From assembly GCA_963552605.1 (NCBI GenBank), contig CAUVKI010000003.1:24628-88627 (forward strand): a stretch of DNA of 64,000 nucleotides. Reading direction: 5' to 3'. Of the stretch, positions 40,344 to 48,448 are shown piece after piece. The stretch's first letter is position 1; each line of letters starts with the position of its first letter. The notes beneath the pieces were generated by a model. That model made no database searches and had not been told where the DNA came from. It saw only the letters and a list, made by a program, of their open reading frames with translations. This DNA comes from CAUVKI01 sp963552605. GTDB lineage: Bacteria; Bacillota; Clostridia; Tissierellales; Peptoniphilaceae. The translations under genes and the position numbers were made by a program.

Positions 40344-41829
40344 ATACGTTCAGATGGCGAAGCAGGCACGAAAAGCAGCAGACCGAGTAACTAAAGAGAC
40401 TATCCGGAGAACGCAAAAGCTTTTGGAGGAAAGTACCGAAGAGCTTGCAAAAAAGCTGTCTGAGCAGACAAGGGGAACATTGAAAGAACGTCATTTGCAG
40501 GAGCTGATGCAGTCTTTTAAGGAAAAACAAAAGGAATTGAATAGAGAAATTAAAGCAGCTGTCAAAGAGGGAATTGAAAAGGGCGCACAGGCTGGCACAT
40601 CAACGCAAAGCTTTCTTGGTGAGATGATTCCTGATATTGAGATTTCAAAAAGTTTTAAATCTATGCTTGCTAATGTAAACGACGGCGTTGTAAAGTCTAT
40701 TGTTCAAGGGGATTTGTACTCTGACCATAGGACGCTTTCGGAACGAATATGGAATATTACGAGTGAGTTCGGAGCAAAGGTGCAGGATGTTGTTGCAAAG
40801 GGAATGCTTAAGCAGAAATCCGCGGCGGAGCTTGCGAGTGATATAAGAACATTTGTAAAGCCTCCGGAAAGACGTTCTCTTTCGTGGCGGGGAAGTTATG
40901 AGGGTTACAAAAGTTATTATGCGAACTGGAACGCAAAACGATTGGCAAGGACGACAATCAATCATTCGTATCAGACGGCGACTATTAAGGCTGCTAAGAA
41001 TAATCCGTATGTGACAGGAATTTTATGGAGAACGTCAGGCAGCCACAGAGTGTGCGATTTATGCAACAGCAGAAACGGTAAAATCTTTCCTGTTGAAGAT
41101 GTTCCGCTCGACCATCCGAATGGAATGTGCTCTATGATTCCGAACATAGAAAAGTCATTGGAGGATATAGCAAAGGAGCTAAGCGCTTGGACAGAGGGAG
41201 AGAAAAACGAGCGTTTGGATAGTTGGTACAAAGAATTGGTAAGTACAGAATCATCAAAAACAAGTATTGATGATAACAAAAATAAAAAAGTCGACAAACT
41301 GAAGGAATATAAAAACGTAGACTCGAAATTGGAAGGAGAATTACAGAAGAGAAGCGACAAGGCTTGGGAAAATGATTTGTTGTTCAGCGAACAAAATGCA
41401 TTACAAGAGTATTCATATACAAGCTTTGGTATCACAAATAGATACTTAAGAAATGCTTTGTATAGCGACGATGATATCGTTTTGAAGGGTACTGCTGAAC
41501 GTATCAAAGAATTAGATAGATTATTATCGAGAAATAAGCTCGGGGACGACCTCGTTTTACATCGGGGAGTTAGCTATAAAGAATTTGAAGAGTGGAAAAA
41601 ATCGGGTATAATAAACACGTATAAGAGTACGAGTATTGACCCGACGGTAACGTATACATTCGATTCAGTCTATAAAATAAAAATCAATGCTCCAAGCGAA
41701 ACACAAGGTTTTTATTTGGGGAAATACTCTGAAATACCGAGCGAGAAAGAATTCTTGTTGCATCGGGGACAGAAATATCGAATCTTGAAAATCGAAGACA
41801 CGGTAATGGAGGTGGAGTTTTATGCATAA
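40333..41829 (+). CDS. MuF minor head protein fused to ADP-ribosyltransferase toxin domain
   Basis: 498 aa from ATG 40333. Residues ~150-300 are the phage Mu F-like head morphogenesis domain (YANWNAKRLARTTINHSYQT, RVCDLCNSRNGKIFPVEDVP, DHPNGMCS). The C-terminal ~165 residues match an ADP-ribosyltransferase: LVLHRGVSYKEF (Arg), YKSTSIDP (Ser-Thr-Ser) and SEKEFLLHRGQKY (E-x-E). MuF proteins with variable C-terminal toxins are known polymorphic toxins carried in virions and injected into the cell. Confidence 0.88.
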   Translation: MKNEYVQMAKQARKAADRVTKETIRRTQKLLEESTEELAKKLSEQTRGTLKERHLQELMQSFKEKQKELNREIKAAVKEGIEKGAQAGTSTQSFLGEMIPDIEISKSFKSMLANVNDGVVKSIVQGDLYSDHRTLSERIWNITSEFGAKVQDVVAKGMLKQKSAAELASDIRTFVKPPERRSLSWRGSYEGYKSYYANWNAKRLARTTINHSYQTATIKAAKNNPYVTGILWRTSGSHRVCDLCNSRNGKIFPVEDVPLDHPNGMCSMIPNIEKSLEDIAKELSAWTEGEKNERLDSWYKELVSTESSKTSIDDNKNKKVDKLKEYKNVDSKLEGELQKRSDKAWENDLLFSEQNALQEYSYTSFGITNRYLRNALYSDDDIVLKGTAERIKELDRLLSRNKLGDDLVLHRGVSYKEFEEWKKSGIINTYKSTSIDPTVTYTFDSVYKIKINAPSETQGFYLGKYSEIPSEKEFLLHRGQKYRILKIEDTVMEVEFYA

Positions 41830-42094
41830 GGAAGAGGAAAAACGGGTCATCATAGAGAAAGAGCAAATGCTGAAAGCCTATGACACGGGCGAGAAGAAAA
41901 GCAAACAATATACTGAACAGGAGTTGGAGGAGAAGAAAAGACATTATTTGTCTATGATTCCAAAAGATGAAAATGTTTTGACAGTTACACGATGGAAGGC
42001 GGAAGTGGAACGCTGTTTTATGAGGAAGAGCTTTAAAAGTCGCCCTGATAAATATTTTTATCATTTGGACACCTTTCTTAAGTATGGAATGTAG
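41822..42094 (+). CDS. Small protein after MuF toxin, immunity candidate
   Basis: 90 aa, charged and helical (EEEKRVIIEKEQMLKAYDTG, FMRKSFKSRPDKYFYHL). Overlaps the MuF-toxin gene by 8 bp. Genes in this place beside polymorphic toxins commonly encode immunity proteins, but nothing in the sequence proves it. Confidence 0.6.
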   Translation: MHKEEEKRVIIEKEQMLKAYDTGEKKSKQYTEQELEEKKRHYLSMIPKDENVLTVTRWKAEVERCFMRKSFKSRPDKYFYHLDTFLKYGM

Positions 42095-42095
42095 T

Positions 42096-42323
42096 ATGAG
42101 CCAATTTTTGACCAAAACAAGGTATTATTATTGCCCTGACTACAAGCGGTACGTCAAATGCGAGGGTGGCATTTTTTATGTCATAAACAATGATGGAAAT
42201 GAAGAGATTGACCGTTTCTATGATAAAATCCTCATTGGCGATATATTTACTGATGATATCTCAAAGGAGGAATATTATGCTCAATTACATCAAGGCTCTT
42301 TTGGTAGCAATCAAGGCACATAA
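42096..42323 (+). CDS. Hypothetical protein, second immunity candidate
   Basis: 75 aa from ATG 42096: MSQFLTKTRYYYCPDYKRYV, beta-rich and aromatic, then acidic (IFTDDISKEEYYAQL). Lies 1 bp after the preceding gene and overlaps the next. Unrecognised. Confidence 0.55.
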   Translation: MSQFLTKTRYYYCPDYKRYVKCEGGIFYVINNDGNEEIDRFYDKILIGDIFTDDISKEEYYAQLHQGSFGSNQGT

Positions 42324-42696
42324 GGGACAACGCGATAAAGGAGGTCATTGGTATATATGGCATCCGATACGAGTTAGTCTCGGTGTAAAAGGAGTGTCCG
42401 CTAAAGTCGTCGCTTTACTTCACGATGTGTTGGAAGACAGCGATACTACCATCGAAGATTTAAACTTCTTATCGGAAGACCAACGACAAGCATTATTGCT
42501 TATGACCCACGATAAGAGTGTGGATTACTCAGAGTATATAAAGCGAATCAAAGGGAATTGCCTTGCAAGAGCGGTTAAGATTTCAGACTTAAGACAAAAT
42601 ATGAATCTTTCAAGATTGAAAAATGTAACAGAAGTTGATAGGACACGAAATAAGAAATATCTCAAGGCACTTAAACTGTTAACAGAAACCGTTTAA
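42277..42696 (+). CDS. HD-domain protein (RelA/SpoT hydrolase-like)
   Basis: 139 aa, ATG after AAGGAGG. HD signature: AIKAHKGQRDKGGHWYIWHP, ALLHDVLEDSDTTIEDL, and AVKISDLRQNMNL. The arrangement of His, HD and late Asp is that of ppGpp-hydrolase-type HD domains; a synthetase domain is absent. Small alarmone hydrolases can neutralise toxic nucleotides, so it may protect from the adjacent toxin or change host alarmone levels. Confidence 0.75.
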   Translation: MLNYIKALLVAIKAHKGQRDKGGHWYIWHPIRVSLGVKGVSAKVVALLHDVLEDSDTTIEDLNFLSEDQRQALLLMTHDKSVDYSEYIKRIKGNCLARAVKISDLRQNMNLSRLKNVTEVDRTRNKKYLKALKLLTETV

Positions 42697-42710
42697 AGAG
42701 GAGGCGTAAA

Positions 42711-42926
42711 ATGGACAAGGATAAAATACCTAAACCTATACCGATGCGTGAAAGGTGGAAACACGATATTCCAAGACCCGTGGTTGTCGGGCACGAAGAA
42801 TCTACTGAAGAAGAGAGAAAAGCAATAGATAAAATGATTGAAGAATCTATGGAAAAAGAGAGAAAACTCTTCAAGGAATACGAAGAGAGAAAGAAAAGAG
42901 AGCAGGAGAATGGCTCTAAGTCCTAA
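42711..42926 (+). CDS. Hypothetical charged protein (71 aa)
   Basis: Pro-rich start (DKIPKPIPMRERWKHDIPRP), then a highly charged helix (EESMEKERKLFKEYEERKK). Overlaps the next gene. No domain. Confidence 0.6.
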   Translation: MDKDKIPKPIPMRERWKHDIPRPVVVGHEESTEEERKAIDKMIEESMEKERKLFKEYEERKKREQENGSKS

Positions 42927-43281
42927 AGAAAGACTTTTGAGCGCCTTATATGTGGAATATCAAGCTCCTGTGTCCGATTTCGATAAGATAACCTTTGAGT
43001 TTTTGGAGATGGATTATGAAGTCTTTGCGGATTCCTTGAGAAAGCTTGCCGTTGAAGAATTGGTGTCGGGAGTTGAGTGGATACCGCCAACGGGTCGGAT
43101 TCAGGCTCTTAATCGCAAATACTTATATTTGACCCGCAGAGGAGTGGAAGAAGCCAAAAGCCTTTTAAAAATCAAAGAACAGAAGCAAGGGGCAATCCTA
43201 AAAGAATTAGCCCGTCTGTTCGGTCTTGCAGGTGAGATTGTACTCAAAAAGTTCGCCGAGGAAATTATCACAAATTTCTAA
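42910..43281 (+). CDS. YjcQ-like winged-helix protein
   Basis: 123 aa from ATG 42910. N-terminal SPKERLLSALYVEYQAPVSD, beta-turn wing (IQALNRKYLYLTRRGVEEA), C-terminal helix. Resembles the YjcQ family of phage/bacillus proteins with a winged-helix fold. Last gene before the first 94-bp-type repeat. Confidence 0.6.
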   Translation: MALSPKERLLSALYVEYQAPVSDFDKITFEFLEMDYEVFADSLRKLAVEELVSGVEWIPPTGRIQALNRKYLYLTRRGVEEAKSLLKIKEQKQGAILKELARLFGLAGEIVLKKFAEEIITNF

Positions 43282-43418
43282 CCAAAACGTGGAGCGTGAA
43301 TTGAAATATGTATACTGCAAATCAAATCGCAATTTATATTGTGAATTACTGTAGCGACTGCTATTGAACAGTTGAAAAAAGATGTGCTCAATTTTGAGCC
43401 GAGTAGTTTTTTTCGTCT

Positions 43419-43460
43419 TTGGACAATAGACGTTAAACAGGTCTTTTTTTGTTGCAAAAT
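43419..43460 (+). repeat. Cassette boundary repeat, short copy
   Basis: CGTCTTTGGAC, two-base variant, AGACGTTAAACAGGTCTTTTTTT. Same as the first ~37 bp of the repeats at 44149 and 45716. Alternative pairings (CGTCT/AGACG or AGAC/GTCT plus T-run) look like an attenuator. The flanking 43282-43482 gap holds no gene; a degenerate CGTG-AATTGAAAT is at 43294. Confidence 0.6.
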
Positions 43461-43482
43461 AAATTCAAAGGAGAGATGAATT

Positions 43483-44148
43483 ATGTTGGTGGAAATTAAG
43501 GGAAGGAAGAATGAGGAGAGAGCGGTAACGAGCAGTGTGAAAGTGGCAGAGGTTTTTGAGAAAAGGCACGACAATGTATTGAGGGATTTGAAACTTCTTC
43601 CTTGTAGCGATGAGTTTCGACTCCTCAATTTTGAGGAGTCCTCATATGTGAATGAGCAAGGAAAAAAACAGCCGATGTATTTCATGACTAAAGATGGATT
43701 GGTTTTATTGATTATGGGATATACAGGCGATAAAGCTATGAAGTTCAAGGAAGAATACATCAGTGCTTTCAATTCAATGGAAAATGAGTTGAAAAGGATT
43801 TACGAAGAACGTCAGCAGTGGGTGATTGAAAGGGAAAAAGGAAAATTGGTGCGTCATATCTTGACGGACACCATCAAGATGAAAGTTTCGGACAGCCCCA
43901 ATAAAAAGTTTATGTATCCCAATTACACCAAACTGATTTATAAGACGCTATTCGGAAAATCATTTGATGACCTAAAAAGTCTTTACGGCGTGAAGCCTAA
44001 GGAGAGTGTGAGGGATTATCTAACGAGTGAGGAATTAAAAGAGATTGAGCAGATGGAGATGTTGATTTCCTCGTTGATTAATCTCGGTTGGGATTATGAG
44101 AGGATTAAGGATTTTATTAACAATAATATCATAAAGAGGTTGCAATAA
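43483..44148 (+). CDS. rha: Rha-family regulator/antirepressor
   Basis: 221 aa. N-terminal Rha domain: VTSSVKVAEVFEKRHDNVLRD, YFMTKDGLVLLIMGYTG and FNSMENEL. C-terminal helical domain with YPNYTKLIYKTLFG (ORF6C-like). Phage regulators that interfere with repressors or bind DNA. Bounded on both sides by the cassette repeat, so it looks like an exchanged module in the head operon. Confidence 0.85.
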   Translation: MLVEIKGRKNEERAVTSSVKVAEVFEKRHDNVLRDLKLLPCSDEFRLLNFEESSYVNEQGKKQPMYFMTKDGLVLLIMGYTGDKAMKFKEEYISAFNSMENELKRIYEERQQWVIEREKGKLVRHILTDTIKMKVSDSPNKKFMYPNYTKLIYKTLFGKSFDDLKSLYGVKPKESVRDYLTSEELKEIEQMEMLISSLINLGWDYERIKDFINNNIIKRLQ

Positions 44149-44242
44149 TCGTCTTTGGACACAGACGTTAAACAGGTCTTTTTTTGTTGGCAGGAGGGTT
44201 TAAAAATAAAATGGTAAAAACTTCTTGCAACCCTCCTTCCAA
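44149..44242 (+). repeat. 94-bp cassette boundary repeat, copy 1
   Basis: Identical over 94 bp to 45716-45809. Contains the attenuator-like CGTCT...AGACG...GTCTTTTTTT, a stem AGGAGGGTT/AACCCTCCT, and a promoter-like TTGTTG-17-TAAAAT (44184-44212). The two copies bracket the RHH/antirepressor cassette, offering homology for its gain or loss. Confidence 0.85.
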
Positions 44243-44256
44243 AGGTTTTCAGGGGT

Positions 44257-44285
44257 GTCGTGCCGAAAGGTGCGTGGATTGAAAG
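44257..44285 (+). ncRNA. Short solitary CRISPR-like repeat (variant)
   Basis: GTCGTGCC-GAAA-GGTGCGTGGATTGAAAG: same 5' GTCG and 3' GTGGATTGAAA handle as the I-C-like repeats downstream but with a shortened stem and GNRA-type loop. Lies ~45 nt after a promoter-like -10. Single copy. Could be a trimmed RNA anti-CRISPR. Confidence 0.55.
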
Positions 44286-44368
44286 AAAAAAAATTTGAAA
44301 AAAGAGTTGACTTTTATGGCTGACATATATAGAATAATAGTGGCAGACAAAAAAGAGAGGTGATATAT

Positions 44369-44545
44369 GTGTCAGCCAAGAAGAGAGGCAGACCAACGGA
44401 GAACCCCAAAACAGAACGCATTACAGTAAGGTTGGACGAAAGTTCCGCAAAGATTATGCACCGATATTGCGAGGCGCAAAAAGTTGATAAAGCGGAAGCT
44501 GTAAGGGCGGGGTTGAAAAAGTTGATTGCTGAAATAGAAGAATAA
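44369..44545 (+). CDS. Ribbon-helix-helix regulator (GRPT family), copy 2
   Basis: 58 aa, GTG start 8 nt after GAGAGG. MSAKKRGRPTENPKTERITV, two helices; near-identical to 27826-28002 in prophage A, with the same promoter architecture (TTGACT, TATAGAATAAT) and GGC(T/A)GAC repeats. Probable autoregulator of the antirepressor cassette. Confidence 0.8.
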   Translation: MSAKKRGRPTENPKTERITVRLDESSAKIMHRYCEAQKVDKAEAVRAGLKKLIAEIEE

Positions 44546-44551
44546 AAAAAG

Positions 44552-44630
44552 AAACGCTCAGACCTGCAAAGTCAAAAATGAGCGTTTCCAACATAAGAGT
44601 TCTCACTCTATGAAATATTCTATCATAGAG
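44552..44630 (+). promoter_or_regulatory. Structured leader between RHH and antirepressor genes
   Basis: Stem AAACGCTCA/TGAGCGTTT (44552-44587) and stem CTCTATGA/TCATAGAG (44606-44630). The second covaries with CCGTGA/TCACGG in prophage A, with the same AATATTCTA loop. Followed by CTCTTTCAAGA and a ribosome site. Confidence 0.6.
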
Positions 44631-44667
44631 GGGGATCTCTTTCAAGAATATTGAAAGGAGATTGACT

Positions 44668-44901
44668 ATGAATGAAAAGTTGGAAGTTTTAGCGGGAAAT
44701 TGGGCGATGCAACGGAAAGAGTCGACAGAGTTGTACAATTATTTGGTCGAGAAAGCAGGACTAAAACGAGCGGAGATTCTTATTTTACAACAACTTCTTA
44801 AGGCAGAGGTTGACGAAGCGGAGACGGTTCGACAGATTAAAGAAGCGGGTTTTAGTTTTGATGAGATGTTGGCTTATTCAGGAGGTGGATTTAATGAATA
44901 A
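44668..44901 (+). CDS. Hypothetical protein upstream of antirepressor
   Basis: 77 aa from ATG 44668 (AAAGGAG 7 nt upstream). Helical: LEVLAGNWAMQRKESTELYN, LQQLLKAEVDEAETVRQI, FSFDEMLAY. Overlaps the antirepressor start by 8 bp. Unknown. Confidence 0.65.
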   Translation: MNEKLEVLAGNWAMQRKESTELYNYLVEKAGLKRAEILILQQLLKAEVDEAETVRQIKEAGFSFDEMLAYSGGGFNE

Positions 44902-45679
44902 AAATCTTGCAGTGATTGATGAACGAGAATTGTTGGGCAAGCACTTCCGAATCTATGGAGATTTTGAAAATCCTCTTTTTCTTGCCAAAGATGTCGCGCA
45001 GTGGATTGAACACAGTGATGTGTCAATGATGGTTCGTTCAGTGGATGAAGACGAAAAGCTGGTACAAACATTGTTTGTATCAGGTCAAAAGCGTGAAGTT
45101 ACAATGCTTACAGAAGATGGGCTTTATGAAGTCTTAATGCAAAGCAGAAAACCTATTGCAAAGCAGTTCAAGAAAAAGGTCAAGGAGATTCTCAAAGAGA
45201 TTCGAAAGAAGGGTTCGTACGGGTCGCCGAGGAAGTCGCGGAAAGAAAAGTTGTCAAGTGTGAATAACGCGGTGCAGACGATGACACGGTTGGCGGAAAA
45301 GGCAGGAATGAAGCCGGAGTTTCAATTCTATATGGCAAAACAACTCTATGAGCAGAATGGAGTGGAGTTTCCGTCGATTCAGGTGTCTCAGCCGGAGGCT
45401 TTGTTAGATTTGACGATGATGGCGAGACGGTTGGGCGTGTTGTCGAAGAAAGGGATTCCTCATGCACAGGCAGTTGGAGCGATTATTGGAGATTTGGCGC
45501 TGATGGAGGAACAGAAAGTGTTGACGAGTTTCGAGAAGAATGGGCATGTGGGGACAATGGTGCAGTATCGGGAGTCGGTGTTGCCTCAGGTGGAGTCGTG
45601 GTTGTCGGAGAGAGGATATCCGCCGATGATTGCGTTAAAAGGGAAATCCTACCAAGTGGTATATGCACATCAATCATAA
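44894..45679 (+). CDS. ant: Phage antirepressor (Bro-N)
   Basis: 261 aa. Bro-N domain (PLFLAKDVAQWIEHSDVSMM, TMLTEDGLYEVLMQSRKPIA) and a C-terminal domain similar in layout to the prophage A antirepressor (SSVNNA, RRLGVLSKKGIPHAQAVG). Part of the RHH/leader/antirepressor cassette bracketed by 94-bp repeats. Expected target is a CI-type repressor. Confidence 0.85.
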   Translation: MNKNLAVIDERELLGKHFRIYGDFENPLFLAKDVAQWIEHSDVSMMVRSVDEDEKLVQTLFVSGQKREVTMLTEDGLYEVLMQSRKPIAKQFKKKVKEILKEIRKKGSYGSPRKSRKEKLSSVNNAVQTMTRLAEKAGMKPEFQFYMAKQLYEQNGVEFPSIQVSQPEALLDLTMMARRLGVLSKKGIPHAQAVGAIIGDLALMEEQKVLTSFEKNGHVGTMVQYRESVLPQVESWLSERGYPPMIALKGKSYQVVYAHQS

Positions 45680-45715
45680 ATCGAATGAACAAGGGCGCTC
45701 GGGAGGGCGTTCTTT

Positions 45716-45809
45716 TCGTCTTTGGACACAGACGTTAAACAGGTCTTTTTTTGTTGGCAGGAGGGTTTAAAAATAAAATGGTAAAAACTTCTTGCAACCC
45801 TCCTTCCAA
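45716..45809 (+). repeat. 94-bp cassette boundary repeat, copy 2
   Basis: Exact copy of 44149-44242. Here it precedes the scaffold gene; the ~85 bp between it and the scaffold contain a TCGTCT/AGACGA hairpin and no ORF. Its promoter-like element could drive the capsid genes. Confidence 0.85.
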
Positions 45810-45896
45810 TCGTCTTTTCGGTACCGCAGACGAAAAAGAACGGGACAACGGCACGGACTGAACCGTGTAAAAACAATGTGTTGAAAGGAGAAAGTA

Positions 45897-46445
45897 ATGA
45901 AGAAAGAAGAGTTTGTGGCATTGGGATTGGACGAGGAAACGGCTCTAAAGTGTGAAAAAGCGTCGGCGGAGGAACTTAAGGGTTTTATCCCTAAGAGTCG
46001 TTTTGATGAGGTGAACACGGAGAACAAGCAGCTTAAGCAGGACGTTTCGGACAGGGACACACAGCTGAACGACTTAAAGACAAAAGCGGCAAATGACAAA
46101 AACTTGCAGGAGGAGATTACTCGTTTGCAGGAAGAGAACACGAAGAACAAGGAAAAGTTTGAAGCGGATTTGGCTCAAACGAAGCTTGACAATGAAATCG
46201 ACAAGGCATTGATGGGTGCGAATGCAAAGGATTTGAAGATTGCAAGAGCCGCTTTTGATTTGTCGAAGGTGAAGTTGGAAGAGGGGAAGCTGTTTGGTTT
46301 TTCCGAGCAGCTTAAGGAAATTCAGAAGTCGCACGGGTATCTCTTCGGTCAGGAGCAGGAGCCGTCGGGGACGGGAGGCTCGTTGGGGACAGGTGCAAAG
46401 AGAGGAGAAGAAAAAGACCCGTTCTTAGTGGGGTTGGGGCTGTAA
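45897..46445 (+). CDS. Scaffold protein, GP20 family
   Basis: 182 aa. N-terminal LDEETALKCEKASAEELKGF, a long coiled coil (NTENKQLKQDVSDRDTQL to about 110), and a compact C-terminal capsid-binding region. Assembly scaffold for the capsid encoded next, spaced 20 bp. Confidence 0.85.
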   Translation: MKKEEFVALGLDEETALKCEKASAEELKGFIPKSRFDEVNTENKQLKQDVSDRDTQLNDLKTKAANDKNLQEEITRLQEENTKNKEKFEADLAQTKLDNEIDKALMGANAKDLKIARAAFDLSKVKLEEGKLFGFSEQLKEIQKSHGYLFGQEQEPSGTGGSLGTGAKRGEEKDPFLVGLGL

Positions 46446-46465
46446 TTTAGAAAGGAGAATAAAAT

Positions 46466-47287
46466 ATGGCAATTACGAATTATGCAACGAAGTATTCGGG
46501 AGCGGTGGATGAAAAGTTTAAGATAGGGAGTATGTCGGAGTCCTGCGTCAATAAAAATTTTGACTTTGTTGGGGCAAAGACTGTTAAGGTCTACAATATC
46601 GCAACGTCAGCTATGAACGATTACAGGAGAAGTGGACAGAATAGATACGGCGATATTGAAGATTTGGAAGTAACAGAGCAGGAAATGACGATGTCCAAAG
46701 ACCGTTCTTTCACTTTCGCTATTGACAAAATGGATGAAGATGAAACAAAGGGAGCTTTAAAAGCGGGAACGGCACTTGCCAGACAGCTTGCAGAAGTCGT
46801 TATTCCGGAGGTTGACGCTTATAGGTACACGAAGATGGCGACGCTCGCAAAGACAAAAAAGACCGAGACGTTGACGAAAGAAAATATCTACGATGCGATT
46901 ACTACTGCAACGGAAACATTGGACGAAGCTAAAGTCCCTGCGGTTGGGCGATTTCTTATCGTGTCTCCTCAAACATATAAGCTTATGAAGCTTTCAAAAG
47001 AAATTATTTTGGACACCGAGACTTCGCAGGAGCAGCGGGCAAGGGGTGTGATTGCAATGCTTGACTCCTGTGAGATTAAGAAAGTCCCGTCGAGTCTTTT
47101 GCCGGCGAATACCGGATTTATTATGGGTCATTCAATCGCCTGCACATCTCCACTCAAGCTTGCAGAATATAAGATTAACACCGAGCCTCAAGGAATTTCC
47201 GGCTCATTGGTCGAGGGACGTATCTATTACGATGCGTTTGTTTTGGAAAACAAGAAAGCCGCATTGTACACACATAATAATGCATAA
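46466..47287 (+). CDS. Major capsid protein
   Basis: 273 aa. HK97-like coat: KYSGAVDEKFKIGSMSESCV, FTFAIDKMDEDETKGALKAG, RFLIVSPQTYKLMKLS, and C-terminal GRIYYDAFVLENKKAALYTH. Smaller than the prophage A coat because the scaffold is a separate protein. Confidence 0.9.
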   Translation: MAITNYATKYSGAVDEKFKIGSMSESCVNKNFDFVGAKTVKVYNIATSAMNDYRRSGQNRYGDIEDLEVTEQEMTMSKDRSFTFAIDKMDEDETKGALKAGTALARQLAEVVIPEVDAYRYTKMATLAKTKKTETLTKENIYDAITTATETLDEAKVPAVGRFLIVSPQTYKLMKLSKEIILDTETSQEQRARGVIAMLDSCEIKKVPSSLLPANTGFIMGHSIACTSPLKLAEYKINTEPQGISGSLVEGRIYYDAFVLENKKAALYTHNNA

Positions 47288-47301
47288 TGAGGAGAGGGAC
47301 G

Positions 47302-47448
47302 ATGTTGGTAAAATTTGTCAGCTCCGTAGACGGCTCCTGCTTTTATGCTCAGGAGGGCACAATTCAGTATGATGTTTTAAAGTCGTCGGAAGAGTACACC
47401 CGGGAAGCGGTAAAAGAGGACGGGAAGAACAAGGCGGAAAAGAAGTAG
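47302..47448 (+). CDS. Small head protein (48 aa)
   Basis: MLVKFVSSVDGSCFYAQEGT, then a charged tail ending AEKK. GGAGAG ribosome site. Lies between capsid and connector genes; possibly a minor head or decoration protein. Confidence 0.6.
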   Translation: MLVKFVSSVDGSCFYAQEGTIQYDVLKSSEEYTREAVKEDGKNKAEKK

Positions 47449-47456
47449 GAGTTAAT

Positions 47457-47765
47457 ATGACACCGGACGAAAAATTGAAGCTGTTGAAAAAACTGTTAAA
47501 CGAACGAGACTATCCTTTTTTCGAGGATGGTTTTTTATTGTCTTTGGTGTCTCAAAATGATGACGTGTTGGGGATTGCGGTAAGATTATGTTATGAAAAA
47601 GCCGCAATTCCTGATATGAAGTTAGGGGATATCACAATCAAAAGCCCGAAGGATTATTTTATGTCGCTTGCTTCTCGATTGAAAAATTCGGAGCTTAAAG
47701 ATGGAAAGCTGGTACCGAAGCAATCACGCTTCAGGATTGCGAGGCGATGTGATGAACGGGATTAA
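47457..47765 (+). CDS. Head-tail connector
   Basis: 102 aa, N-terminal helical KLKLLKKLLNERDYPFFEDG and basic C-terminus. Directly after the capsid genes, the connector slot. Overlaps the next gene by 14 bp. Confidence 0.65.
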   Translation: MTPDEKLKLLKKLLNERDYPFFEDGFLLSLVSQNDDVLGIAVRLCYEKAAIPDMKLGDITIKSPKDYFMSLASRLKNSELKDGKLVPKQSRFRIARRCDERD

Positions 47766-48126
47766 ATCTTATTACAGAAAACAGATTGAGCGATTGATTG
47801 AACAGGACAGACAGGACATCATTGCTGCTCGGAAAACAACAACAGAGGACGGCTACGGCGGTCATACGACAGAAGAAATAAAAGTGCATTATTCGGGTCG
47901 TATCTATAACAGACATTCGGTACGAGAGGTATTGGATATTCACGGGGCATCAATCGGTTGGTCAACGGTTGCTCACGCAAAAATTCTTACGCTTTCCGAG
48001 GCGGATATCAAGGAAGATGATACATTTGAATTTGATGGTCGAAGAATGCGGGTTCGTTTTGTAGAGGATTATTTGAGTATGTGCAAACAGGCGGAGCTGG
48101 AGGTGGTTTGCGATGTCGGGGTTTAA
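47752..48126 (+). CDS. Head closure protein
   Basis: 124 aa from ATG 47752. Beta-rich middle (EEIKVHYSGRIYNRHSVREV, FEFDGRRMRVRFVEDYL), as in SPP1 gp16-like stoppers. Position second after capsid. Confidence 0.65.
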   Translation: MNGIKSYYRKQIERLIEQDRQDIIAARKTTTEDGYGGHTTEEIKVHYSGRIYNRHSVREVLDIHGASIGWSTVAHAKILTLSEADIKEDDTFEFDGRRMRVRFVEDYLSMCKQAELEVVCDVGV

Positions 48127-48448
48127 AGTCAAGCAATCACTTGATTGCGAAGCGGTTATGAGAAGAGTCAATTCAGCGATTCAGCTTTTCGGACAGACGG
48201 CAGCGCAAAAAATAGAAGGAGAGGCAAAACAGAACGCCAAGTGGACGGATAGAACTGCGAATGCGAGAAACTCAATTCAAGGAAAGTTTGAGAGAAAAGG
48301 GAGCAGGGCAGTGATTGAGCTGTCAGGAAACGTTGATTATTTTGTATATCTTGAGCTTGCAAACGAGAAGAAGTACGCCATATTGGTGCCGACGATTGAG
48401 AAGAACAAAGATGAGATACTGAGGACATTCGGGAGGTTGGCAAAATGA
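48113..48448 (+). CDS. HK97 gp10-family protein
   Basis: 111 aa. FKVKQSLDCEAVMRRVNSAI, KWTDRTANARNSIQGKF and VYLELANEKKYAILVPTIE are the typical blocks of this tail-completion family. Overlaps both neighbours. Confidence 0.8.
   Translation: MSGFKVKQSLDCEAVMRRVNSAIQLFGQTAAQKIEGEAKQNAKWTDRTANARNSIQGKFERKGSRAVIELSGNVDYFVYLELANEKKYAILVPTIEKNKDEILRTFGRLAK

Noticed and set aside
43284..43305. Fifth CRISPR-like repeat (GCGTGAATTGAAAT)
   Set aside because: Only the handle is similar, with a mismatch, and no stem can form; probably chance or a remnant.
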